This document shows positions 1-5,131 of a DNA stretch of 5,216 nucleotides, in pieces. The notes beneath the pieces are model-generated. The model saw only the letters and a list, made by a program, of their open reading frames with translations, did not search any database and was not told the origin of the DNA. Position 1 is the first letter of the stretch. Every line of letters starts with the position of its first letter. The position numbers were made by a program, and so were the translations under genes. The stretch is from Christensenella sp. UBA4651 (lineage in GTDB: Bacteria > Bacillota > Clostridia > Christensenellales > UBA1242): the NCBI GenBank assembly GCA_002405615.1, contig DHMD01000062.1, positions 7,879 through 13,094 on the forward strand. Direction: 5' to 3'.

Positions 1-2279
1 AGGCTACTCAAATCGCCTGCCATTATTGCGTCTATGTCAAACGGCAAGTTAATTTCCATTGAGCTTGTGTTGCCAGTTAGACCTGCAATCAAGTCCATAA
101 TGTCCGCAACACTCAGCGCAACTTTTAGCCCGCTAACATCGGCGTAAATTGTGTCGTTTGCGTAGTATGCTTTAATCGGCAAGGTAACTGTATCAACGGT
201 AGCCGTAATGTCCGCATAAAGCAAACCGTTATCGTACGCAACCGAGCCAGCCAAACTAATATTCTTGCCGTCAAACACAAGGTTTGCATCCACGCCCAAA
301 GTTGCCGTTTTGTTTGTCTTAATTTCCGTTATAGTATTCGCAACTGCTGTTGCCAAAGCGTCCGCATTCGCAAGCGAAATGTACTCATATTGAGAAACAT
401 CGAACGAGTACGCAGCGTCTGTGAGTTTAGCGGTAAAGTTGGCAGTTATGCCGTCCATTCCGAAACCCGAAACGCTAAACTCATTAGCGTAGTACCCGTA
501 GCCCAAAGAGATAACCAAGTCGCTATCCAGCCCCAAGGTCTCGCCATTCAAGGTAACCGCAAATGTAGTGTTTGTTGTCTCAATACTCTTAATCAGTCCA
601 GCCAAAATCTCGTTTATGTCCATTCCCTCGAACTTATCCAAGATACTTAGGCTAGCCGCAGCCTGCACGCTTGCCCCCGCACTCTCTCCCATAATTGCCG
701 AGATTGCGCTAACCAAATCGCCCAAGTCCGCAACGGTCGCTGTAAAGTTGAGTTCATCGATTGAAACATAGATTGTATCCTTAATAAACGCAAGGCGAAT
801 ATCAAAGGTCTTGTTCATCGCAGTAACCGCTAGATTTGCATAAACACTCAAATTGCTAGTATCCGCAAAGTTTGCCGTAACCTTTCCTTTAGCATCAACC
901 TCAACGCCTTTAACACTAACATTTGCGTTCAAGTCTAGCGAAACGCTCTTGCTCCCCAGCACACTCTCCGCCGTTCTCGACAAGGCAGGCAAGAGCGATG
1001 ACAAATTATTGATTACATAGTATTCAGACTCGTCAATATCAGGGAACGAAACCTCGCTGCTATACACCACGCGGACATTCACCACGCCGCCAGCCACCGC
1101 CAGATTTCTAATCGCCAAAGCACTAAATTGGTCATTTTCGTCCAACTCAATAACTACTTCGATTTTGGCATCAACGCCAACCGCCGCACCATTGATAGTC
1201 AAGATAATGACATTATCCTCGCCCTGCGAAAATTGCAGCAAATTATTAATATTTATATTAGATAAATCGCCATTCAAAATTTTATCAATATCAAAAGGCA
1301 GCATTTTACCAAGACTCTCGATTAGCCCAGCATTCGAGTCAGTCGCCGCACCGAGAGATTTCGCCAACCATTCGCCAACAGTCAGCAAATCAGCCTTATC
1401 AGCCATAAACTTCATACCACCGAAATCAACAAGGAGCGTATCCCCCAAGCACCCGAGAGCAATCGGCTGACTATTTCCATTAATATTTAGGTTCAAATCT
1501 GCATAAGCGTTCAGCACCTTGCTATAATCCACATCTAGCGCACCGCTCACGCCAAAATTCATCTCGCCCGCATAACTAGCAGCCAAATCGAGGTGCAATT
1601 TCTTGTTTTGCATAATCTCGCTAATGCTGTCCATAATATTGAGGGTCTTTGTTATATCGACATAACTCTCCTCTTCTTTTGGGGTAATCACCTCAACGGT
1701 CTCGTCTTTTTCCAGCCCCGCAGTCAAATTCGCCGTCATATTGCCGAGAGCCAACTTGTTTGCCACAACCGACTTGATATTATACTCGCTATCAGTGAGA
1801 ATATTGAGCGAAATCCCCTCCATAAGGTCGAGAGTCATCTGATAATCGCCATTTTCCTGCTCCACCGCTTCCATACTCTGGAAGTTGGCTAGCAATTGAT
1901 TGGTATCCAACGCCCCAAAATCCATACCAAGGTCGAGATTTAAGCCCAAAGTAGGCAAAATCTGCATAATTTTGGAGAAACTTGCCGTCTCAATCTTGAT
2001 ATCCATACTCTCATTCGAGATATACAAATGTTTATTCAGATAAGCAATTTGTATATTGATTTCCGACCCCGAAATCACCGCTTGCAGAGTGCCACTTACT
2101 GCCACATTTTGCAAATCAGCGATATTGATACTACCCGCAAATCTCAGCCGAACCTTAGGCAAAACGCCCTCGATTACTTCGGTAGAGTATGTCTGCTTCG
2201 CCTCCGTATTTTCATACAAATCGAGGCTCAATTCCACATTCGCCCCACCGAGGCTCAACACATTATTCAGCAGTTTTTC
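1..2279 (-). repeat. Tandem protein-level repeat, about 213 residues per unit (at least 4 units)
   Basis: Within the large exported protein, units occupy about 1605-2279, 951-1604, 315-950 and 1-314 (the last is cut by the window edge). The unit-start motif occurs at residues 69 (VELSLDL), 282 (LHLDLAA), 500 (VSLDLNAN) and 713 (ATLGVDAN), with spacings of 213, 218 and 213. A second anchor is LPFDIDKIL (381) against LPFDIDAIM (799), with weaker versions near residues 175 and 604. The shared LPFDID is encoded with different synonymous codons in five of six positions, so the duplication is old and kept by selection on the protein. It is not a recent DNA repeat. Confidence 0.75.
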
Positions 2280-2441
2280 GCCCGCCGTTTGGGTTACAGG
2301 CGGCGTAATCGCACTACCCGAATCGGTCGTTGGCTTCGGCAAAATCGCCTCAATAGCCAGCGTACTCAACGCCGCCATAATAGTTACCAGCACATACACC
2401 AAGGTATATACCCAGAACCTTTTCATTCTTCCCTTTTTCAA
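1..2441 (-). CDS. Large exported tandem-repeat protein, C-terminus beyond the window
   Basis: The frame is open without interruption for 813 codons and runs off the left edge. No function is recognised. Residues 1-33 form a signal peptide or signal anchor: a basic KKGRMKR followed by the hydrophobic WVYTLVYVLVTIMAALSTLA. A Thr/Pro/Ser-rich linker (35-52) comes next. The rest is an acidic, Asn-rich, beta-type sequence with only one cysteine, arranged in at least four repeats of about 213 residues starting near 55, 280, 498 and 710. Hallmarks are LDLxAN at the unit start, DTIYV-like strands, and LPFDIDxI followed by GDLS. I chose TTG at 2441 because a perfect AAGGAG lies 9 nt upstream. The in-frame ATG at 2426 is the alternative and would still leave an export signal. 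The gene begins 13 nt after the preceding stop, so it is third in the operon. A surface or periplasm-like location is likely; binding partners are unknown. Confidence 0.85.
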   Translation of the reverse strand, partial: MKKGRMKRFWVYTLVYVLVTIMAALSTLAIEAILPKPTTDSGSAITPPVTQTAGEKLLNNVLSLGGANVELSLDLYENTEAKQTYSTEVIEGVLPKVRLRFAGSINIADLQNVAVSGTLQAVISGSEINIQIAYLNKHLYISNESMDIKIETASFSKIMQILPTLGLNLDLGMDFGALDTNQLLANFQSMEAVEQENGDYQMTLDLMEGISLNILTDSEYNIKSVVANKLALGNMTANLTAGLEKDETVEVITPKEEESYVDITKTLNIMDSISEIMQNKKLHLDLAASYAGEMNFGVSGALDVDYSKVLNAYADLNLNINGNSQPIALGCLGDTLLVDFGGMKFMADKADLLTVGEWLAKSLGAATDSNAGLIESLGKMLPFDIDKILNGDLSNININNLLQFSQGEDNVIILTINGAAVGVDAKIEVVIELDENDQFSALAIRNLAVAGGVVNVRVVYSSEVSFPDIDESEYYVINNLSSLLPALSRTAESVLGSKSVSLDLNANVSVKGVEVDAKGKVTANFADTSNLSVYANLAVTAMNKTFDIRLAFIKDTIYVSIDELNFTATVADLGDLVSAISAIMGESAGASVQAAASLSILDKFEGMDINEILAGLIKSIETTNTTFAVTLNGETLGLDSDLVISLGYGYYANEFSVSGFGMDGITANFTAKLTDAAYSFDVSQYEYISLANADALATAVANTITEIKTNKTATLGVDANLVFDGKNISLAGSVAYDNGLLYADITATVDTVTLPIKAYYANDTIYADVSGLKVALSVADIMDLIAGLTGNTSSMEINLPFDIDAIMAGDLSS

Positions 2442-2450
2442 TGTTATTTT

Positions 2451-2456
2451 CTCCTT
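2451..2456 (-). promoter_or_regulatory. Ribosome binding site that fixes the TTG start of the repeat protein
   Basis: AAGGAG overlaps the TAA stop of the membrane-protein gene and lies 9 nt before TTG at 2441. The first following ATG (2426) has only a weaker purine run in front of it. The overlap of stop codon and binding site suggests translational coupling. Confidence 0.75.
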
Positions 2457-3405
2457 AATCAATTACCGAATTTTCACTCAATTCAGGTATAACAAAATCC
2501 TCATCATAAGCGAACGTGTTTGTCAGTGCCCCAGTTAGACTCGCCGTAATAATTCCCATTTTAGCCGTATAAACTTCTTGGCTAACAAATTTCAAAATCC
2601 TATAATTGCTATCAATCGTGAGTTCAATCACAGGATTCTCGACAAAATCAGGATAATCGCTCAATCCACCCGTATCTTTCATTGATTTTACATAGTTTAT
2701 TACCGACTTCACTTTGTCCAAAGTCAGCGTAAATACATAGTTTCCGTCCTCATTGACAGTTACCGCACTCGCCTCAACCACTGTCTTTGACGATACAATA
2801 TATGTCATATAATAGTTCATCGGTACGCCGTATTTCTCGGTGTACAGCGTCATAGTCTTGATATCCTCGGGCGTGTCCGCTGTCGTGTTCCACTTTACAG
2901 TTTTCGCCCCCTCATCATAACTGCCGCCATAATGCGAGATTTCCTCGCCGTCCACATAGTACCTATTTGTCGCCTTAACAAAACTACTAATACTGATATT
3001 TTCATTAAACAATCTATCGCCCACTTTAATCGTACGAGCGTCAATAGTCTGCGCCACCTTTACAGGTCCAACGCTGGCATTCACCAGCCCATCGCCCGTA
3101 ACCTGCACCTTTTCCGCATTAAAGGTATTATCAAACGCCAAAACACAACTTTTTGTAGCACCCAACACTTGCGGAGTCTTGCCCGCAGCAGTTAGCCTAA
3201 TCGCACTCACATCGTCCATTAGCGCCGCCACATCAAAATTGTACCTATTCGGGTCAGTTCGCTGCGAAATTATGAAATTTCCTATCGCAAATCCCGAGTA
3301 CACACCCAACATCATCACAATTACCATAATGATAATGGTGCGTTTTTTTCTTTTTGGAATCCCCACGCCGTCAATTGTTTCAATCGCTTCTTGTTGAGAC
3401 CTCAT
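2455..3405 (-). CDS. Single-pass membrane protein with extracytoplasmic domain, unknown function
   Basis: I do not recognise a named family for this 316-residue protein. Residues 1-21 are cytoplasmic in character and end in the basic run KRKKR. A strongly hydrophobic helix spans about 23-46 (IIIMVIVMMLGVYSGFAIGN), so the remaining 270 residues should lie outside the membrane by the positive-inside rule. There is no lipobox cysteine and no sortase signal. The external part is beta-rich in appearance. Its last 60 residues (VIEL at 259, DSNYRI at 265, GIITASLTGAL at 284, FVIPE at 304) resemble part of the repeat unit in the protein encoded next. The ATG lies 3 nt after the stop of the RAYT-like gene, with only a weak AAGGA 13 nt upstream, so translation is probably coupled. 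Its own stop codon overlaps the ribosome binding site of the next gene. A role in the cell envelope beside its neighbour is inferred. Confidence 0.85.
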   Translation of the reverse strand: MRSQQEAIETIDGVGIPKRKKRTIIIMVIVMMLGVYSGFAIGNFIISQRTDPNRYNFDVAALMDDVSAIRLTAAGKTPQVLGATKSCVLAFDNTFNAEKVQVTGDGLVNASVGPVKVAQTIDARTIKVGDRLFNENISISSFVKATNRYYVDGEEISHYGGSYDEGAKTVKWNTTADTPEDIKTMTLYTEKYGVPMNYYMTYIVSSKTVVEASAVTVNEDGNYVFTLTLDKVKSVINYVKSMKDTGGLSDYPDFVENPVIELTIDSNYRILKFVSQEVYTAKMGIITASLTGALTNTFAYDEDFVIPELSENSVID

Positions 3406-3408
3406 CTA

Positions 3409-4146
3409 TTATCTTTCATCCTTAACTTTTACTTTTTTGTTCTTTCCACCTAGTTTTTTGGCAACACTCCATAGCATTCTGAGCGGCAATGACGTAATTC
3501 GCCCAATTTGTCTAGCACTCGCCTTTGTTACCTCAAAAGTCTGCATCAGCACATTTTGCAGCAAACTCTCTGGCATTTTGGAAATATTGTGCGGCTGCAC
3601 TCTAAATGTATTGTAAATGTAATTCGCAACCTGCTCATCACTCATCTTGATTTGCGAATTCTCCGCCCGTAATGTGCAGCACTTGTTGTAGAATTCACTC
3701 TTTTTATCAAAGAAGAAAAGCGTGTACGCAGACTTGATATACCGATTTTCAAAGTAGTTTTCTCTCGAAGTCATCGCAGCACCATACAGAGTAGCAACCG
3801 AATGCGTCTCCGAAATAAATTCCCAAACTTGCTCCATTTCTTGCGCAGGATAACTCGTGTACCGCCCCGCAAAAATCTTGCCTTGCCTGTCGTGTGCCTT
3901 GTTGTACTTTTTCACAAATTTGATAGTAGACTGCCGAAGTAATACATCTAGCGACCTAGCGTCCTCTTTCAAAACAAACAAAAAAGTATCGTCTAGCAAA
4001 GTGTAGCCCAGCAAAAATGTGTCATTGCCTAGCATTATGTTTAGGAAATTCATCTTGTCGTTTTCGTCAAAACAAACTCCGTCCACACTTTTTAGACTAA
4101 CCATATAAATGCCCAATTTGCTTTTTTCCCTTGCTTTGCGAGCCAC
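3409..4146 (-). CDS. RAYT-like (REP-associated tyrosine transposase / Y1_Tnp family) protein, catalytic residues lost
   Basis: This 245-residue protein follows the layout of Firmicutes RAYT proteins, which are IS200-like HUH nucleases acting on REP hairpins. Visible blocks are the N-terminal ARKAREKSKLGIYMV (residues 2-16), a central KKYNKAHDRQGKIFAGRY (78-95), and a C-terminal region (about 168-230) ending in a helix-turn-helix-like ASARQIGRITSLPLRML. Family members usually read LMPNHVHLL at the active site. Here the stretch is LLDDTFLFV, so the HUH motif is Thr54-Phe55-Leu56 and both metal-binding histidines are gone. The usual YIHxNP block reads FISETH, so the expected tyrosine is Phe110. 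The protein is therefore probably a non-cleaving DNA binder. I chose GTG at 4146 because AGGGAGGAG lies 6 nt upstream and the family's N-terminus begins exactly there; an in-frame GTG at 4203 would leave almost no leader. It is first in a three-gene operon. Family membership is fairly secure; the function is inferred. Confidence 0.8.
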   Translation of the reverse strand: MARKAREKSKLGIYMVSLKSVDGVCFDENDKMNFLNIMLGNDTFLLGYTLLDDTFLFVLKEDARSLDVLLRQSTIKFVKKYNKAHDRQGKIFAGRYTSYPAQEMEQVWEFISETHSVATLYGAAMTSRENYFENRYIKSAYTLFFFDKKSEFYNKCCTLRAENSQIKMSDEQVANYIYNTFRVQPHNISKMPESLLQNVLMQTFEVTKASARQIGRITSLPLRMLWSVAKKLGGKNKKVKVKDER

Positions 4147-4152
4147 TTTTTT

Positions 4153-4161
4153 CTCCTCCCT
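4153..4161 (-). promoter_or_regulatory. Ribosome binding site that fixes the GTG start of the RAYT-like gene
   Basis: AGGGAGGAG on the minus strand sits 6 nt before GTG at 4146. It is the best Shine-Dalgarno match in the window. It supports this start over the in-frame GTG 57 nt upstream, which has no comparable site and lies about 15 nt from the predicted transcription start. Confidence 0.85.
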
Positions 4162-4174
4162 AAATTTTGACCGC

Positions 4175-4196
4175 CAGTATTGCAAAAGAGATACTG
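4175..4196 (-). promoter_or_regulatory. Leader hairpin upstream of the first ribosome binding site
   Basis: In the operon leader, CAGTAT and ATACTG form a perfect 6-bp stem with a 10-nt loop, ending 14 nt before the AGGGAGGAG sequence. No poly-U tract follows, so it is not a terminator. It may stabilise the 5' end or affect translation. It matches no riboswitch class I know. Confidence 0.3.
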
Positions 4197-4207
4197 TCCC
4201 CACTGCA

Positions 4208-4220
4208 ACACTTTAAGTGT
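4208..4220. promoter_or_regulatory. 13-bp perfect dyad over the predicted transcription start (candidate operator)
   Basis: ACACTT-T-AAGTGT is a perfect inverted repeat with a single central base, lying 4 bp downstream of the -10 box and covering the expected start of transcription. A protein bound here would block initiation or clearance. The stem is too short and too AT-rich to act as a terminator. The regulator is unknown; the first gene of the operon encodes a DNA-binding protein, so autoregulation is possible. Confidence 0.45.
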
Positions 4221-4224
4221 ACTA

Positions 4225-4253
4225 ATTTTACCAAATTAAGCACCATTTGTCAA
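4225..4253 (-). promoter_or_regulatory. Sigma-A-type promoter of the three-gene operon
   Basis: On the minus strand, TTGACA (4253-4248) is a perfect -35 box. A 17-nt spacer separates it from TAAAAT (4230-4225), which differs from the -10 consensus at one base. Transcription should start near 4217-4219, giving a leader of about 70 nt before the GTG at 4146. This is the only strong promoter match in the intergenic region and is correctly placed for the operon. Confidence 0.85.
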
Positions 4254-4329
4254 GTTTTTAGTGTCCCTTTTGCAACATTTTTACTTTATGCCAAATATTT
4301 ACAAGAAAATTCATAGAAAATCAAAAAAA

Positions 4330-4338
4330 TTATCCACA
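4330..4338 (+). promoter_or_regulatory. Single consensus DnaA box
   Basis: TTATCCACA matches the DnaA-box consensus TTATNCACA exactly. It is alone: the only similar site is CTATACACA at 5018-5026, with one mismatch. There is no cluster and no dnaA or dnaN gene in view, so this is not evidence for an origin. It may be a titration or regulatory site, or chance in AT-rich DNA. Confidence 0.35.
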
Positions 4339-4376
4339 TTTTACTCATTTAACCAGTAAAGCGTAGTCGCTCCTCT

Positions 4377-4406
4377 AAAAAAAGAAAAAAGCACCAAACA
4401 GCGCTT
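4377..4406 (-). terminator. Intrinsic terminator, minus strand, with no gene in front of it
   Basis: Read on the minus strand, AAGCGC and GTGCTT form a 6-bp stem (one G-U pair) around a 6-nt loop, followed at once by TTTTTT-C-TTTTTTT counted from the last stem bases. This is the classic form of a Rho-independent terminator. It faces away from the operon promoter and would stop transcripts entering from the right, insulating the operon. No coding gene lies within 800 bp upstream of it, so its transcript is unknown. Confidence 0.65.
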
Positions 4407-4433
4407 CCCCTTACAATTTATTATTCTTTATCT

Positions 4434-4496
4434 TGTCATCCTAAGCAATTTGATAATTGAGGCTCGGGGTGCAACCCCGCAGTGTCGTCCTGACTC
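4434..4496 (+). repeat. Degenerate pair of GTCATCCTGAGC-type intergenic repeats around a hairpin
   Basis: TGTCATCCTAAGC (4434-4446) and TGTCGTCCTGACTC (4483-4496) are imperfect direct copies of the GTCATCCTGAGC motif that I recall as a common intergenic repeat in many bacterial genomes. Between them, CGGGGT and ACCCCG (4465-4479) form a 6-bp hairpin with a 3-nt loop. The block marks the left edge of the GC-rich mosaic. The family assignment rests on memory. Confidence 0.4.
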
Positions 4497-4515
4497 TCAC
4501 TTCTTCGCTTAAAAA

Positions 4516-4579
4516 GTATGCGGGCTACGCCGCATACGCACCACACAGTGCGGATACACCAGCGTCTCCCCCTGTGTGG
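4516..4579. repeat. Two hairpin-forming inverted repeats in the GC-rich mosaic
   Basis: GTATGCGG and CCGCATAC (4516-4523 and 4530-4537) form a perfect 8-bp stem with a 6-nt loop. CCACACAG and CTGTGTGG (4541-4548 and 4572-4579) form a second perfect 8-bp stem with a 23-nt loop. They are adjacent and neither is followed by a T tract, so they look like repeat-element structure and not terminators. Confidence 0.5.
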
Positions 4580-4630
4580 CTTGTGGAGGAATCTGTGAGG
4601 CGCAGCCGAACCTAGATGATTAAATCAGTT

Positions 4631-4744
4631 TAGAGGCGGCAGCCTCCCTACGGCGGCTTGCCGCACCGCACGAACTGCGGGATGCCTGCCCGCAGGCAGG
4701 CATTGTGCCGACTGCCAGTCGGCACGCGGCAAGCCGCCCCTCTA
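4631..4744. repeat. REP-like cloverleaf: closing stem around three perfect hairpins
   Basis: GGCGGCTTGCCGC (4652-4664) and its exact complement (4726-4738) form a 13-bp closing stem. Inside it three hairpins are packed almost without gaps: CCGCA/TGCGG (4666-4680), ATGCCTGCC/GGCAGGCAT (4682-4703, loop 4 nt) and GTGCCGACT/AGTCGGCAC (4705-4725, loop 3 nt). Outside, TAGAGG (4631-4636) can pair with CCTCTA (4739-4744), or GAGGC/GCCTC (4633-4646) can form its own small hairpin. The result is a four-way junction. It resembles the clustered GC-rich palindromes bound by RAYT proteins, and a RAYT-like gene lies about 500 bp away. It is not a tRNA, since conserved tRNA loop bases are absent. Whether it acts as DNA or RNA is unknown. 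Confidence 0.7.
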
Positions 4745-4772
4745 CCAACCCCAACACTCCCAATCTCGCAAT

Positions 4773-4822
4773 TTGAATTGAATTTGAACTAAAAATACCC
4801 AAAAATTCAACAAAAGTTCAAA
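4773..4822. repeat. Cluster of TTTGAAYT-like boxes in both orientations
   Basis: TTTGAATT (4773-4780) and TTTGAACT (4783-4790) are followed in reverse orientation by AAATTCAA (4803-4810) and AGTTCAAA (4815-4822). The outer TTTGAACT/AGTTCAAA pair is a perfect 8-bp inverted repeat. The cluster lies just before a TATAAT at 4833-4838. It could be a protein-binding array; low complexity in AT-rich DNA is the alternative. Confidence 0.25.
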
Positions 4823-4844
4823 ATAGATATTATATAATGCTAAC

Positions 4845-4867
4845 AGTTAATTCGAGGGGGATTAACT
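4845..4867 (+). other. Short hairpin with a G-rich loop
   Basis: AGTTAAT and ATTAACT form a perfect 7-bp stem around a 9-nt loop that ends in GGGGG. An A-rich tail follows, then AGAGG and an ATG at 4892 that opens only five codons (MPIDK) before a stop. A preQ1-type riboswitch was considered, but the conserved loop and tail pairing are missing. Function unknown. Confidence 0.25.
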
Positions 4868-4966
4868 AAAAAACTAAAAAACAAAGAGGTGATGCCTATC
4901 GACAAATAAGAAAGGAATTTTTTACTGTTGCACATTCTATAAGATTTATTAGTGAAATCAAAAAGC

Positions 4967-5131
4967 GTGTGGCGTAATCGTATTTTTGTTATATTATATC
5001 CTTTTTCCAAAAACTAACTATACACATTTATATTTATATATCATACTTTTTATCTATAAATAAAAGAAAATCATAACTTTACTTTATGCCTTTTGAAATA
5101 TTTTTATCATTTTGTGACGATTACGCCATAC
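4967..5131. mobile_element. Possible 165-bp MITE-like element with 15-bp terminal inverted repeats
   Basis: GTGTGGCGTAATCGT (4967-4981) is repeated in inverted orientation at 5117-5131, where the complement reads GTATGGCGTAATCGT, 14 of 15 identical. The interior is very AT-rich and has no convincing gene. This is the form of a miniature inverted-repeat element moved by a transposase elsewhere. No clear target-site duplication is visible; only A-rich runs flank both ends. I cannot name a parent insertion sequence. Confidence 0.4.

Noticed and set aside
390..2538. Plus-strand open frames opposite the repeat protein and the end of the membrane-protein gene
   Set aside because: They are antisense shadows: low-complexity products, no ribosome binding sites, and a continuous well-supported minus-strand coding frame across the same bases.
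2932..3397. Plus-strand open frames opposite the membrane-protein gene
   Set aside because: These are shadows of the minus-strand gene, which has a clear membrane helix and operon position.
4147..4203. Longer version of the RAYT-like protein starting at GTG 4203
   Set aside because: It has no good ribosome binding site, lies about 15 nt from the predicted transcription start, and the 19 extra residues precede the point where family homology begins.
4465..4479. Hairpin CGGGGT/ACCCCG as a terminator
   Set aside because: No T tract follows on either strand.
4620..4802. 60-codon minus-strand open frame through the cloverleaf
   Set aside because: It is read almost wholly from the inverted repeats, has a TTG start without a ribosome binding site, and gives an Ala/Arg/Cys-rich sequence typical of translated hairpin DNA.
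4845..4900. preQ1-like riboswitch (hairpin plus A-rich tail before a purine-rich site)
   Set aside because: The conserved loop bases and the tail pairing needed for the pseudoknot are absent, and no queuosine gene follows.
4889..4909. Mini-gene MPIDK after AGAGG
   Set aside because: Five codons with nothing downstream to regulate. The ribosome-site-like purines are expected in this A/G-rich stretch.
4952..5017. 21-residue plus-strand frame starting at GTG 4952
   Set aside because: No ribosome binding site, and it runs through one of the terminal inverted repeats.
4330..5026. Replication origin, suggested by a DnaA box and AT-rich DNA
   Set aside because: Only one exact box, no cluster, and no dnaA, dnaN or replication initiator gene nearby.
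4280..5090. 13-mer TTTACTTTATGCC present at 4280-4292 and 5078-5090
   Set aside because: In AT-rich DNA a repeat of this length can occur by chance, and the flanking sequence matches only weakly.
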